Assembly (NCBI GenBank): GCA_946699065.1 | Contig: CAMPDV010000008.1 | Location: 1,488,001-1,552,000 of the forward strand | DNA length: 64,000 nt | Direction: 5' to 3' | Source of the DNA: Loxodes magnus | Lineage: Eukaryota > Ciliophora > Karyorelictea > Loxodida > Loxodidae | Notes under the pieces: generated by a model | Seen by the model: the letters and a program-made list of their open reading frames with translations, nothing else | What the model was told of the DNA's origin: nothing | The model's database searches: none | Part shown: in pieces, positions 1 through 14,034 of the stretch | Layout of the letters: each line of letters opens with the position of its first letter | How positions within the stretch are numbered: the first letter of the stretch is position 1 | Position numbers and translations under genes: made by a program

Positions 1-380
1 AATACTCTTATTTATATTAATTACTTCTAACTTACTTTATATTACTTCTATTATAAGCAATAGGAGCTTAATCTTCATGTCTTATACAATATCTCATCTA
101 GTTATATACAATATCTTTATAACTATTTACACTTATCCAATATAACTGATTTCTATTTTATCCTGCTAATGTCTTTTATAAGTATGATTGGCTTTTGATG
201 TTTATGAGATCTGACTAGAATCATATTATTGATATCTTCAGCCATAAAGCATTCTGCTATTCGTTTACCAGCATTAACTTTCTTAGGTAGTTGTTTAAAC
301 TTGCATCAGATAAAATACTTAAAAGAATGAGTTTCATGCCTTATACAGTGTAATATTGTAATATAGGAATATAAGTAAAA
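1..380. other. AT-rich flank, no gene seen
   Basis: I see no convincing reading frame, RNA or repeat here. The stretch leads into the first gene, whose earliest in-frame ATG is at 381. Confidence 0.5.
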
Positions 381-1981
381 ATGTCTAATAAGCACTTTCT
401 TAATTAGAGGAAACTTAACTTGATGCAGATAGAATAAGCTTTCGATAAATTAAACGACGAAGCTTTGAGACTTAAAAATGTGTACAATGACAAGTTTTTC
501 AATTAGCTTTCAACCTACAGAGAAAATAGATACCTTTAGACAGAAAGTAATAATATGATTTATAGCATGCGAACGGAAAATTCAATGTCTAATTTATCTC
601 AAAAGCAACTCTTGAAGGCAAGAAGTAGTCATAATATCAACCTTCATTTATCCTCATAAGACAAAAGCAGCTCTCCAATGTTTAAGAGCAACACTTAATA
701 TGAAAATGTATTTAAATCAGCTAAAGTTTCGTAAGACTCGAAGATATAGTTTTCTACTGATTTATGGACTGAAAGAGGATTGAATACTTCTAAGTTTAAT
801 ACTTCTAAAAAGACAGACATAAGTTTAGAATCTCATAAAAGCGCAAGAATGAAATTCCCCCAGATTAAACAGAAAAATTTTCAATAAGAAGGACCTGGAA
901 ATATAAGGTAAAAAGTAAATGACACTTTAATGTAGTGCCAAGCAAAAGAATCAAGCTATAAAAGGTTTTGGATTGGTAAATTTTTGTTTCCTGAAATCTA
1001 CGGAACGTAATGCAACTAAAAGTACCTAAAACCGGATGAAAGAACATATAAAGTTAGAATGAACCCCAGCAAAAGAAAAATATATGTAGGACATGATATA
1101 GAAATACATGTACCTAGGTATAAGTTTCAATTAATGGGCTCAGAGGATATTGATTATAATATAGAAAAGAAAATATTAGAAAATGTCTAAGTTTATTCCG
1201 ATAATCTTGAGAAAGGAGTTCAAATGCTTGAAAAATTTAAGTAAGAATCTATAATTAAAAATCCTAAAAAGTTGTTTAGTTAATAATTAGTCGAAATAGG
1301 ATTTTAGGATAAGGTTATTACCAAGAACATAAATGAGAAGTTTTCTAGCGCTTTTTTGAAAGCAACTGAATAAATGAATATGTTTCGGCTCAAGCCTCAT
1401 GATTTAAGTAATCTTCATAAAGTATTCTAGACAAGTCCTTACTATCTTCCTAGATCAAAAGCCTTTTTCAAAGCAATCAAACTAAATCTTTTTGAAGAAA
1501 CTAAGAAAATTATTTACTAAGACAGATTCTTAGCTTTCAGTTATGATGGAATGAAATAAACAGCCCTACACTGAACAGCTAAAAGAGGGAATCTAAAAAT
1601 TGCCTCTATTCTCATTTAAATAGGATGTGACATTAATGCAAAAGATATTTCTGGAAGAACTCCTCTACACCTAGCATGCAAATACAACTAAGTTGAAGTT
1701 GTAAAGTTGCTGCTGAAATCAAAAGCAGATTCCTATATTAAAACAGCAGCAGGTAGAATACCTCTCGTTCTGACAGAACATTTATAGATCGTAAAAATGC
1801 TGAAATATGCTATGAGAGTAAGTTTGTATTCTATAAAATTTGAACTATATAGTTAAAAATAATGCTATCACTATCTAAATATGAGCAGAAAATGCAACTT
1901 ATGAGTGAAGCTGAAATATTTTATGACAGTGTTAAATAACCGAAATATTCACTATTTATAAAATTTGCTTATACTTCTTGA
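381..1981 (+). CDS. ankyrin-repeat protein (521 aa, one intron)
   Basis: Read as join(381..1817,1853..1981) with TAA/TAG as Gln and TGA as Trp, ending at TGA 1979-1981. Residues from about 391 to 480 form ankyrin repeats. The first contains TALHW, where W is an in-frame TGA (CTA CAC TGA ACA GCT), followed by GRTPLHLACKYNQ and VVKLLLKSKAD. The N-terminal 390 residues are polar, rich in Gln, Ser and Asn, and unassigned. The 35-nt intron 1818-1852 starts GTAAGTTT and ends ATATAG; removing it extends the frame by 42 codons to the stop. ATG 381 is the first in-frame ATG; ATG 423 is a possible alternative. Ankyrin repeats bind proteins; the partner cannot be guessed. Confidence 0.85.
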
Positions 1982-4367
1982 ACAAAACTAGTGCCGCTCC
2001 AAAGTTACTCTCATCTTTCTTTCTTTTTTAGCAGCAAATGATAATCAATTTCACTCTTCTCTTGTTTTTTATTTTATTCTAATAGATTCTATTTTTCCAA
2101 CTTTATAAAGTAGTTAAATTAGGTCTATTCTTCAAATTAAGTTGAAGTAATAGGGGTTTTCAATATTACAATGATAAAGTTTATTAAGAATGGTAGATGT
2201 AAGTCTTAACTATATAAATTGAACAATCTATAGAGATAAACTAAGCTAATTAGTAAGCTTTTCTTAATCTTAAAACACATCAATATTTAGCATTCACTAG
2301 ACTAAAAAATAACCTAAAGTATCCAATTCTAATATAAGCAAAAGATTATTAAATCTGAGATTATAAAGAAAAATAACTCCTCAGTTTTTTAAGGATTGAT
2401 AGGGATTAAAAGATTAATAGCAAGTTAATATCAAAAGATAAAAGAAGAATACCAAAGATTTCTAGCTTATTAATAGTAAAGAAATAGAAGCTTTGCAACT
2501 TACTATATGATGAGTGAATCCTTTCATAATCTTAAGTTAGTTAAATAAAAATTATTTTTATGTCTTTAATGTTTCATTCTTTATTAATTTACTTAGAAAT
2601 AGATAGATAGAAGGAGTATATAAAATCTCCATTTAAATAATTGCTTGCTCCTTTTATCCTTCTACCCTATTTTATCTCTATCTTTATAAATGAACTCTAG
2701 TATGCTTTTGAATAACCCTAACTTCTTAGCTCTTTATTCATTATTATCAATTTATAGCAATTATAAGTTTATATCCTAAGCTCTTATTTTTCTGAGACGA
2801 GTTCTCAGAGCTAATAATTTGTCAAAATGCTAGCATTAGTAAAAAGGAAATTTATCCTTTGATATATGTAAAAGAAATAATTTGTCTATATACTACAAGT
2901 ATTTCTTAATGCTATCTCATTATGCTTAAAGTTTTATAGCTTCATAGATTGAAGTTTGTTAGCTTATAAGCAAATAAGAAAAATACCCTTAATATAAAAA
3001 ATTAGATAAATGAACCTTAAAAGAAAGTTGATTCTTTTCAAAAGGTAACAAAAGATCTCCAAGATCACTATAGCATAATATATAGGCATAGTTAGATTAA
3101 CATCTATCTATTTAGTTTTAAATCAGAACATAAGATGGTTTCATTACTATCAAACCGCACTGATATCATCATTTTTATAAAATTGATAAATTCAGGCTTA
3201 AATATGGGGTAATTGTGATAAATGGAGTATCTTTATTCCTTTTAAAGTTTAAATATAAACAACTTTATTCTTCATTATATTTTAAATAAGCCATCTTTAA
3301 CTTTATATTTAATTAATGCCTGCTTATAATCCAAAAGGGAGATATCAAATTAGCATTCCTTAATACAACTAAAGAAGTACTAAGCTTCAATTATCTAATT
3401 TCTAAATTTTAATTTTAGTTTTAGAAGAGAATTGCTATTAACTCACTCTTTCTATTAATAGTACGAAGCAATAATTGATAGAAATCTTAGTATTTATCCT
3501 ATTTATAAGATACACTCTAATTCAAATCTAAATATGAAATATAAATTTCAGTCCCATTTTTTTGATTGGAGATATAAACAAAGTTGTATGGTTAATTAAG
3601 ATGAAGCTTACTAAATGCTTATAATATGTGATCTATAACTAATTACAAGATAAGCTATTAATGTCATATTAAAAGAGAAATACTACTGCTTGCTCAATTA
3701 AACTAAAGCTATTTATGTCTGAATTATTTTATATATAAGTATGAGAAAAAGGAAAAAGATAGTAACTATTACTAACAGTAATGGCATTTATTACAAAAGG
3801 CTTTCATCTTCAACAAAGGGTAGCCTTAATAGCATATTTTGGGAATATGTTAAGTAGATTTATAGATAAAAGGAATAGATAGATAGAATTGCTATTTTAT
3901 CCTGCTAACTTATAGCTCTCAGTAAGAAATTAAAATACATTAGAAATTAGTAATTTAAGACTAGATATTATCAAGGATAGATTATACCTAATCAGAATTA
4001 AGTCCTAAAATCATTATTAATTTAAAGGCTGCTGCAAGTAAATAACTATTCAAATCCTCATCATATGATACACATTTACTGTCATATACATACATTTTAT
4101 ACATACAGCAAGCATACTGCTAAAATGATTATATATCTAAATACTTAAAAGCTTTAGTGACTAAATTAGACTTCAAATAAATTAATTAATTCTTAACTAA
4201 AGCTGGAAAATTGCTAAGCTTCATATTTGAAGATCCATAATAAGAAATGAATTTCATATTTGAAGGAATTCCTATTTTTCATTCTTTAGTGATAGAATAA
4301 ATAAAATATTCACTCGTATTCATATCAAAATAAGTACTCAAATATCAATTTTAAAATATTATAAAGA
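1982..4367. other. intergenic, no gene recognised
   Basis: About 2.4 kb of AT-rich DNA. I read both strands with the reassigned code and found no frame with coding character, no tRNA and no copy of the repeat families seen elsewhere in the window. Confidence 0.45.
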
Positions 4368-7300
4368 ATGTCTGTTGAAAGTATTATCTTACTATGCAAT
4401 TTCTCTAACATATAAGGGGAACTTCCTCCTCCTGTATAAATATACTGAAACACTTAGCAGCTTTCATTCACTTTAGATAAAACTTTAGTTATTAATGGTA
4501 AGTTTTGTTATGAAGAGAACCATAAGATTGCGAGAATTGAGGAAGGAACAAACTATCAACTTCTAAGCGATTAAGATATCGTAGATCTGTAAACCAATGA
4601 GGAGTTCTGTTTTGCTCTCAGTAAAAACGGAAGAATTTTTGTAGCAAGTCTTGGAGTAAATTTCTAAGATTTACTAGACTTTTAGAAAGTGGTTTTGAAG
4701 TATCAAGTGGTTTAAATGTGTCTTGCAGATCATCACATCGCCTTTTTAGATAGTAAGTTATTTTTAGTAACTTTGAATACTACAGCGTAAGGAAAAATTT
4801 ATTTATATGGTACGGAAAGTTTGAAAAAGGAACCAATCATAATATATGATATGAATGCTAAGAAAGTAGCATGCACTGATTAATGTGTAACTTTCGTAAC
4901 AAAAGGAGGTTATCTGTACTATCAGGAACTATATTAGTAATCTAAAGTGGAAGCTATTTTAACAAACCATTTTATTTTGTAAATATCAGTAGGCCCTAGC
5001 TTTATTTGTGCTGTTGACGATAAGGGAAAGGCAATTTGTTTCGATATTACAAAACATCAAAGCTTTTCTTTACCAATCGGTATAGAATCTTATCTTCACC
5101 AAATAGCAGTAGGTGATGGGTTTATTGTTGCTTTGGACTGGTCTGGAAGTAAAAATTCTTCTAAAATGTTTGATAAAAAGGCAACTGGAATTTATGTTTG
5201 AAGCTCTCCACATGATGAATTTTTGCACGAATTAACCTAAAGTCCAATAAAGCAAAGAAATATGAAGTTAGATATATCCTCCTGGACTGGACGATTTTTC
5301 ACATTTGAAAGTGATATTGGATTCAATATTTACGGTTTGCATGCGTTCAGTACATCTAATGAGTTTTATTTGAAGGCTAAACTAGATTTTGAGTAACCAG
5401 AATAAACAGAGAGAAATAAAAAATTTAATAAAAGGTTAGGTATGTATATATAAACCTTTACACCTGTAAGAAGACAAGAATTTACTCGCAATAGGTCTTT
5501 TAACCTAGCCACAAGCATTGACAGTCCTTTTTATTTCAAAAATTATAATGTTTCACCCAAATAAGAAAACTAATTTCTATAAAATTCACTTCCTCCTAGT
5601 GGAAAGCTATTTAAAAAATCCAAAACATAGAGAATTAACGATATCAGCTTTCATAATTTCGGGGAGCGGAAAAACACAGAAGATTAGAAGTTAAATAATG
5701 AGTCTTTCCAGATGTTAAAGCAATTCAACTACTAATCATAGGAACATCTACATTTAAATCACAGCTTCATGTCATAAGAAAGTGTCTTTGAATCTTCTGA
5801 CTTCAGCGAAACTAAATAAGCCAATATTTTGCTTATACCTAAAATACTTTAGCGTAAGTTATTTTATAATTATCAGACCTTATCTATAAAAGAAAAGCCT
5901 AAGCGATGCAGAAATTGTAGTAATGTCTAATATCCATACTTAGAGCAAAAGTATTAAAATTGGACAAAGATATAAAGGCAGTAAAGCTGGAATCTTTATA
6001 AAAGCTGTACTTAAAAAAAATCAAGCAAACAAAATAAAAAGCTTTAATTTTCATGGTCTAGAACGGAAAACACACATACAAGCTTTACAATCTTCTCCAC
6101 AACTTATCCCTCAAAAATTCATTCTAACAACTACAAACAAAAATTTAAATTCTCAAAAAGCAAAATGCAGTGTCAAAGCTAAAAAAATCTCTGCTAAGGA
6201 TAAAACTAAAGAAACATTTTTTCTAGTTACTCAATAAGAAGTAGAACAAGTAAAAATACTTAGTATTTGCGGCAAATGTTTCCCTATTATTATCGAAAAT
6301 ACTATTTTATAATAAGAAGCATATATTCCAGGTTTTAAAATAACAGAACAACCATATTTTACTAAACATAATGCAGAATCTAATTAAAAAGACTGCTAAG
6401 ATATTGTTGAAGAAGTAATTTTAGAAACTTAAATATAACTTGAGGAATAAATCCTAGAGGTATAATGTAGATGAGTATGATCATAATAAGATGAATGGTG
6501 TGCTGCTGCTTGCAAATAGATTGGAAGAAGTGATAGGTTTAAGTTAAATTATAGCTTTGAAAAAGATCAAAGACTATGTTTTGATTGATGAGGAGAAAGA
6601 TATTTTATTCAACACACCTTTATAAATTAACAGCTTCACTCATAAGAAGTAAATAATATATAGGTAGCCTAACTAAAATTAGTCATAAGCAAGGTAAAAA
6701 GTTCTTAGTAGTCAAAACTTGTAGAACTAAAATAATGATTAAGGTGAGAGAATGCAAAATTTTGCTAACTTTATAGAAAAAGAAGATTTTTCAAACTAAT
6801 TTAACTCTTTAAGGTCTAGTTAGAATATTTTTAACTGCCCAACTGATTAATCATGGAGATAAGCTTCTTAAGTCTTCCCTACAAGACAGAAATAATCAAG
6901 ATCTAGAAATAATAAAGAAAACAAAAACTAGGCATATTAATCAGATAAACCACCTTGGAGACAACCTGGATATAATAAAATAGTTGAAACTAACGAAAAT
7001 AGGTCAAGACGAATGAATTATGATTAGTAAATAAGATAGAAAAGGTCAATAAGCAGAGAAAAGGAGGACGAAAATGTGAGAAGAGTACTTAGTTAGAATT
7101 AGATATCTTCCAGAACCTTTGAAACAGACTAAGAAAACTAAAGCAGATGAAATCCAAGTCCTGCACCTCCTATTTTAACTAAATACGATCGAACAAAAGC
7201 CTTATATAAACTTTTAAGAGTGATTGACCTTACAATATGCTAGAACTATTTATGCGTATGGAGGAAATTGAATAATAAGTAATATACTATTTCCGAGGAA

Positions 7301-7396
7301 GAGTATAACTTTTAGCAATTGCTATAGACATAGTTAGACTCTTACTTATTAATGAATCAGCCAAGCTATCAAACTCCTATCAGCTCAAGATTCTGA
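4368..7396 (+). CDS. large RCC1-like beta-propeller protein (about 975 aa, two introns)
   Basis: Best model join(4368..5853,5912..6414,6458..7396), ending at TGA 7394-7396. The first 320 residues carry repeated strand-turn motifs of the RCC1/BLIP-II propeller type, such as VGPSFICAVDDKGK and VGDGFIVALDWSG followed by GIYVWSS, whose W (about residue 278) is an in-frame TGA. The rest is low-complexity, rich in Gln, Asn, Ser and Arg, and unassigned. The frame changes twice, implying introns. The first may be 58 nt (5854-5911, GTAAGT...GCAG) or 19 nt (5858-5876). The second may be 43 nt (6415-6457, GTAATT...CCTAG) or 16 nt (6460-6475). Two adjacent genes split near 6470 cannot be excluded. The propeller assignment is by pattern only. 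Confidence 0.65.
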
Positions 7397-8786
7397 TTTA
7401 ACCAAAAACTTAATTTTATATTACTATTAATAAAAAATTGCTTGAATTCAAAATTTATCTTCAATACTTTAAATCCTTAAGCTTTCATCTTATTATTATT
7501 TTAATGGCTTTATTTGTCTTTATACCCTGTTTTCTATTTCTAGTCTTACTTTGTTTTTATATTTTTCTTTATTAATAGAAGCATATTATTTATCTAAATA
7601 ATATAATACCTTTAGTTACTAAAAAATGAGATAATTGTGGATAAATTTGATAGCAAGGATTTTTAGGCTTTTATAATATCATTAAATTAAGACTAAAGTG
7701 AAGGATGATTGATTTTTGAGTTACACTTAACTGAAATATCCGTAAAATTAGTAACTATCTTTGTTATTCTCCCAATTATCCCTATATATATAATTATCAT
7801 CAGAACAACGTAAGTATTGTTAACCAAGAAACTTATCTAGCAATACTAGCTTACGTAATCTATCAAGTTACTATAGCTTAAAATAGAAAGTCTCAACTGT
7901 TTCATAATATTTAAGATATAAGCCTTCATTATATATATGAATATACCTTAAGCGCCATTTCGCATGTATAACAACAATTATTTGCTTTAAGCTCTTAAAA
8001 TATTTACTTTGATATTGAAATGATGGATTATACTTAGCTAGTATTAGAAAGATAATTAGATATCCTTCAGAAGTACTAAAATCAAAAATATGACATAAAT
8101 TTAGCTATAATGGTATCTATATAAATAACTTAGAATGTACTGTCTAATTACTATTAATCAATAGCTACAAGCTTCTCTTATATCTAAACAGTTAACTAGT
8201 AGGATTGTTTTATTAAATCAGCTTATCAAAGCTAATTTTATGGCAAAAAGATTATTAAGATGCAATATGAATTGTGGTAGCAATTTAAGGTAAGCAAATT
8301 TAATACTTCTAGAAGTATTCCATACAATAGATAAGACAAGCTTTTGCAAAAACCACTGGATAATCCTTTTTTAAGTATACTAATCTAGAATAAAAATAGT
8401 ATGTCTATATCTTTAAATATCTTGCACTTTGTTTTAAAAACTACTTTTCGCTAGCTGTGGATTACCTATAGAAAGAGTGTATTAAGCAAGCTAAATTAGT
8501 AATAAAAAATATAAAGGGTGATTAAAATATGAACTAGAGGAAATAATAAAGTACAAGTATGGTATAAAAACATTCGCTATTATAATATATAAAATACATA
8601 AACATTTGGATAGAAAATTAGATAGTCATTCTAAATCTATCTCATTATACTAGCAAAACTTACTACAAGCATACTAGCTAAAAAGACAGGCAGCAAAATA
8701 TGATTATGAAGTACTAAAGGCTGAATGATGCTATACTATCAGAATGGATTTAAATACTAAATGTAAGTTAATTATATTAATAAAAT
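7397..8786. other. intergenic, no gene recognised
   Basis: AT-rich DNA between the RCC1-like gene and the next coiled-coil gene. No supported frame or RNA. Part of 8520-8786 could hold a short 5' exon of the next gene, but I could not join it in frame. Confidence 0.4.
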
Positions 8787-9485
8787 ATGTTTAGTTGTAC
8801 AAATCGTATCTCTACTTGTTCTACTTGTGCTAAGCTAATGGAAAAACTGACTTAGATGTTTAAAATACTAGACTAAATGTAAAAAGAGAAGTTAGATTTG
8901 GTTAGTTAATTAAGATAGTAAAACTAATTAATAAAGGGAAGCTCACTCTTTGCTAATTCTGTTGCTTAGATTTCTTTTTTAAGTCCTAAAAATATATGAT
9001 TTGGAAGAGAAGGCTAATAACAGAAAAAAGCTCAGGATGGACAGCATTTTTAGTGAAATTAAAAGGCAGAAAACGGAGAATTGTACAGCTTGAAGTAATA
9101 GTTAGCTGAGGAGTAATAGAAGAATGAAACTCTGATTCAGTAGCTTTAAATATATGCGACAGAAGACAAATAGCAGATAATCAGAACTTTATAACTTTAA
9201 CTTGAAACTGATAAATAGAAGATTGAAAACCTAACTATTAACTTAATTGATCTCAAGCTTGAGAACAAATAATTAAAAGAGTAGGTAGACGGTGCGCAAC
9301 TTGATTATCTGAAGAAAGTTCCCTTTTCTAAGGAGTGCAAAAGCAAGCAGAGCTCTGATTATAGTTTTTCATCGAAGAATCTATCAACAGGACTTGGTTA
9401 GATAAGCGAATTAGATTCAAGTCGAGAAGAGAATCCCGAGGACCTTTCTACTGATCTGAGATTTTCTATAGAAGCAAAATTCTGA
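8787..9485 (+). CDS. coiled-coil protein with N-terminal Cys pairs (232 aa)
   Basis: One continuous frame from ATG 8787 to TGA 9483-9485. The N-terminus carries closely spaced cysteines (MFSCTNRISTCSTCAK), perhaps a small metal site. From about residue 85 the protein is a Gln/Lys/Glu-rich coiled coil (for example LQIYATEDKQQIIRTLQLQL), then an acidic Ser-rich tail with SELDSSREENPEDLS. Two in-frame TGA codons near residues 70 and 90 are read as Trp. It ends 59 bases before the CFAP161-like gene, same strand. No family recognised. The codon pattern and the clean single stop support a real gene. Confidence 0.75.
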
Positions 9486-9544
9486 TTTTCGAACAAATTA
9501 ATAGATTAATTGATATTTTAATTCATATTTGAATATAAATAAAA

Positions 9545-10999
9545 ATGCTGTTTACAACCTAGCAGTTACAGGGAGGTCCACGATATGCGCATAAAACAAG
9601 AATTGGAAATTGGAAAGAAGATTTAGAGTTGGAAGAGGCTCAATTTAAGGATTATATGAGTAAGAGAGAGACTGGAGTTCTAACTGTTCATTAGATTGAA
9701 AACAAACTATATAAACTTTTGTAACCTTCTGGACATAGTTATTCGAGGGACGGATTTGTGCATTTTGGTGACAAATTAATGTTGCTCAGCAAAAACACTA
9801 AGAGTTATCTAGTTTGTGATATTTGGGATCGAATTCCAGGTGGAGATGAGGCTTACGCAGTCACTGCAAGTCCTAAAGTAAATTCACCTGTAAGAAGAGC
9901 TGTTTTCGTACTTACATAGATGGAAAATGAAAAGAATTAAGATGATATACTGAGATATGGACAGTAGTTCAGACTCGCTATTCATCCAACTCTGATGCCT
10001 AAGTAGTTCTTTCTTCATAGCTGTCCTATATCTCCTCTACATTTTGCTAGATTTAGTAGATATTAAGAAGTGAGTGTTGTTGGAAAAGCGATATATAATA
10101 CAGTCTGGACTTGTGAGCATATTGATGTATAATAAAGATTTGAAATGTAAGGAGAACCAGTGCTTGCTAATGAGCCTGTTTTAATAAAACATAACGCAAC
10201 TGGACATTGGCTCGCTGCAGATTTTCTAGCATATCCTAATGACTTTGGATAAGAATGGGAAGTTTCTGTGCATAGCTTCATATCTAACAAAAAGACTCAG
10301 CAACTATCATCAGAAAAGGCAGGAAAACTCACTACAGATATACCTTCACGCTTGATCTAAGAACACAATATTTGAATGTTCTGTACATCTTCTGATCCAT
10401 CAGCTGAAGAAGAACTTCCTGATATATAAGTAAGAACCTTTGACGATGTAATGAAATAAATAAAGGACTAGCTGATGCAAAAGGGAGCATTTGGAGTAAG
10501 AGGCTTAGCACGAGTTTTCAAGAATATGGATGAAAATTCCAATAAAACATTAGATAAGGAAGATTTCAAATGGGGACTCTATAACTATGGAATTTATCTT
10601 GAAGATCAAGAAATTGTGCTTCTTATAGAAAAGTTTGATAGGAATAAAGATGGAGTTGTAAATTTTGAAGAGTTCTTGGTAGGTTTAAGAGGTGGTCTAA
10701 ATTCCTACAGAGAAAAGTTTGTTAAATAAGCATATTAAAGGTTGGATAAAAATGGAGACGGTCAAGTAACTCTTGAAGACATTGCATTAATCTACAACGC
10801 TTCCTAACATCCTGATGTTTAGAGCGGCAAGAAGACAGAAGAATAGATTTTCAAGGAGTTTATGAGCATGTGGGATACATAGTAGGCAGATGGAATAATT
10901 ACCTTAGACGAGTTCAGGCAATATTACGGTGATGTTAGTAGCAATATTGAGAGTGATGAATACTTTGCAGAGATGATGAGAAGTGCATGGAAGCTTTGA
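9545..10999 (+). CDS. CFAP161: CFAP161-like ciliary microtubule inner protein with C-terminal EF-hands (484 aa)
   Basis: Single exon from ATG 9545 to TGA 10997-10999, which is followed at once by a second TGA. Residues from about 17 match the CFAP161 start pattern (RIGNWKEDLELEE, then FKDYMSKRETG). Later come DGFVHFGDKLMLL and LRYGQ, also CFAP161-like. The family lies inside ciliary doublet microtubules. From residue 311 the protein is calcyphosin-like with four EF-hand loops starting near residues 329 (DENSNKTLDKED), 365 (DRNKDGVVNFEE), 401 (DKNGDGQVTLED) and 444 (DTQQADGIITLD). Loops 2 and 3 look canonical; 1 and 4 are weaker. One in-frame TGA (NIWMF) is Trp. Human CFAP161, about 300 aa, has no EF-hands, so the C-terminal half is an added module. 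Confidence 0.88.
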
Positions 11000-11072
11000 T
11001 GAAATATTTTACTTTTTTACTTATCATTTTTAGAAAAGTAATCCTTATACAATTTTTTGAATAAATTAAAAC

Positions 11073-11869
11073 ATGGAAAATGACAGAATCAGAGGTGAGA
11101 AAAGAAACCACTCATAGGGTTAGTAATAAGACTAGATTATAGTTAAAAAGTAGAAATTAAGTTCTGTCTTAAGGTTTCAAAATAAGTTTTACGAATTACC
11201 AGAGGATTTCTATAAAAAATGCATTAAGCAGATAAGAACTGAGAAATAACCTTAGACATAAGTAAATTAAAACGAAAAACTAAGAGCAAAAAATTTGATG
11301 GGCAATATATAAAGCCACCTTTAAAAGGCGAAACAGTAATTAGAAGCTTTGAAAGTAAAAGAGAATAAAGAGATTGAAGAACTAGATGTATTAGATAGGA
11401 AGATATAGTAGCATTATAATAACTTATCCAATTTTTTCTTCACTAAGTAAGTTTATTTCATTAAATCTGTATTAGAACTATTCCAAGTATTATGTGACTA
11501 CCTTATTAAGATGATCCTAAACTTTTTTAGTCATTATAGCAAAACACAAAGGAGAATATCAAAAAAAAATTGAAAACATGGAATTAAGAATACGATAAAG
11601 AGAAAAGAAGACAGAATAATAGCTGAAATTGCACGAATATCCTAAAATAATAATTTTAATAATGTTTCATACAATAAGACTTACTAAACTCATTCCAATC
11701 TTCTTTTTTTTATGCTGAACATAAGTTAAAGCCACTCTAAAAACCAGAAAATATTATTTTTGAGGCAAGGGTTATTTCAAAAACCTATTATGCATAAAAA
11801 GAGATGTAGGTATAAAAGACTAATATCAATTAAATTTAAGAGAGCTACTATATCTACCAATTTAAATGA
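11073..11869 (+). CDS. coiled-coil protein of unknown function (255 aa, one 29-nt intron)
   Basis: Read as join(11073..11446,11476..11869), ending at TGA 11867-11869. The intron 11447-11475 starts GTAAGTTT and ends TATTAG. After splicing the frame reads FFFTKTIPSIMWLPYQDD, where W is an in-frame TGA; without splicing the frame is poor. Residues 70-120 form a charged coiled coil (QKAKQQLEALKVKENKEIEE). The C-terminal part is basic and aromatic and ends YYIYQFK. It starts 74 bases after the CFAP161-like gene on the same strand. No family recognised. Confidence 0.75.
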
Positions 11870-14034
11870 TAATTAATAAATAAGCACACTAGCCATCTAA
11901 AATTAATTATTGCTTTATTGATTTAATTTTCATAAGTATATAATAGCTTTTGTTATAAAGAGAAATATTTAATTTTAGTTTCTAGCTAATTTGTATAGGT
12001 TTGTTATTATATTATTAAATAGTAATTTCCCAGTTATTTTACCTAATATTTGATTTATTAGTTTCTTTATTAAAGAATTCTATAATTATAAATTAAAAGG
12101 ATGAACTATTTAACAGTTTAGATAGTTTCATTAGTAATAGATATAGAATATTTACTATTAAACTAACGAAACTTTTAAAGCAGATGCTCAATTATTTACC
12201 CCAATATTATCTTTTATACTTTTGCCAAGCCAGAATATTCTAATTTTGCTATAGGATTCTATATAAAAATGATATGATAACCTAACTAATAGCAACTTCA
12301 TACTAAGAATTTAATATGATTTTTATTTGATTAGCAAGCAAAAAATTGTATAGCTAGATATTTTATAAATTCTGAATCCTTTCTTTAAGTTCATGTAATA
12401 TATATGTATATGATTGTAGGATACTTTAATATTATATCTCTTAATTAGAATTCATATAAAAATAGCTGACATAAAATCTATCTAATATGCAAATTTACCT
12501 ACAATCTCTAAATACAGTTAAAACAGAATGATTATATACTCTTTTATTAACAATGAAAGAATAAAGACTTTCTAAATTATTTATTTTGATACCTCTTGTT
12601 ATTAACTAAACTTTTAATTCTATAGTTATTAATCATAAGCTAAGCATTATATAAATAATTATTTTTAACCTATATTTCTCTTTTACTAGTAAGGTGAATT
12701 AATAGCTGACTCCACTAGAAAATGAGAAAATTAATTTTTTAAAATTTCTTTATTTGCATTTTAATCTTTTAAAGAGACAAATTGCTCCTTCACCAAAACC
12801 AATTTTGAAATTATTATTAAAGATATTGATTATTAAGAAATAGGTATTAGATAGAAAAGGAATAATATAAAGATAGTTATCTTTTCTTCTAAGTAAATAT
12901 TTTTATTTGCTTAGATTGTTTATTAAAAGGCAAAAACTCTTATATGCTATAACTTCTATTATGATAAGCTAATTTTAGCTTTTAAAAAAATCTTTAAAGC
13001 TTTATGCTATTTTTATGGATTAAGTATTCTTAATGCTTTGTCATTTATTTTATTTTTTTCTTTAAGTTATAGGATGTGAAGTTGCACTAAAGATGTATTC
13101 TAAAAATACAATTAAATTAAATAAATACGAAGTATTTCGATATTTTTATCCTTGATAAGTTAAGTGTACTTTGAGCATCAACTAGTTCCTTCTGCAAATC
13201 ATTCGATGATTCCATAATTTACTGTTATAAACTTATTATTCATTTATAATCTGATTTCTATAGATAATCTTAACTGTAAAATTCTTATTTTAGTTAAGAT
13301 TTACTTTGTAATTACAGGCTACAGGTTTTTAACTATCTATTTGCCTCTTATATTCTTCAATCGTATTTCTAAGCTTTTTATTACTTTTTTCAATCAAGTC
13401 TCAGTTTCTGTCAAGTTACTTACTATATTTCTTTGACTACTTGCTGTATTGTTGGATAATAATTAAAATTACCTCTTATTAGAGGTAATTTAGTCTTTAA
13501 TAAGTAGCTATACTAAGTTTTCTAGTTACCCTCTATCAAAAGCCTGATAAATTAAAGACTTATATAGATAATAGAAAGTTAACCTTTGCATAAATCCTAT
13601 TCTTACTTTAATAATAAGTCTACCATAAATTAATTGCTGCTACGAATCAGATTCTTTTATTAGTCTTAAAGTAAATTTAAGTTATAAAACTTCTTACATT
13701 TCTAGCTAATAAGGAAGCAAAGTATAATAGGCATTTTCATAAATACTAATTATATATTGTTTTATTTACCTTAGTAAGCTAGAAGATAGTTAGTTTTAAG
13801 CTTATTTATTATCGCTTTTTATAGAGTTTCTCTTTACATTTCTTTTAGTTACCTAGATATTAATAACTTAACTTTTGGGTTTTTACTAAACTAATAAAAT
13901 GGTAAAGCAATACTTATAGTTTAAATTTGATTATGACAAATTAAATAGAAAGCTTAAATAAGAAATGAATAATTCCATTGTAATTTACTTTGTAATCTGT
14001 TTATAAATAGAGATTTCTTATCCTTTTTATAATA
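11870..14034. other. intergenic, no gene recognised
   Basis: About 2.2 kb of AT-rich sequence. I saw no coding frame with plausible composition on either strand, no RNA gene and no copy of the local repeat families. Confidence 0.45.

Noticed and set aside
10063-10290. 75-aa - strand ORF
   Set aside because: Antisense inside the CFAP161-like gene.
10475-10729. Separate 84-aa EF-hand protein under the standard code
   Set aside because: The frame continues on both sides through TAA/TAG (Gln), joining it to CFAP161 upstream and two more EF-hands downstream.
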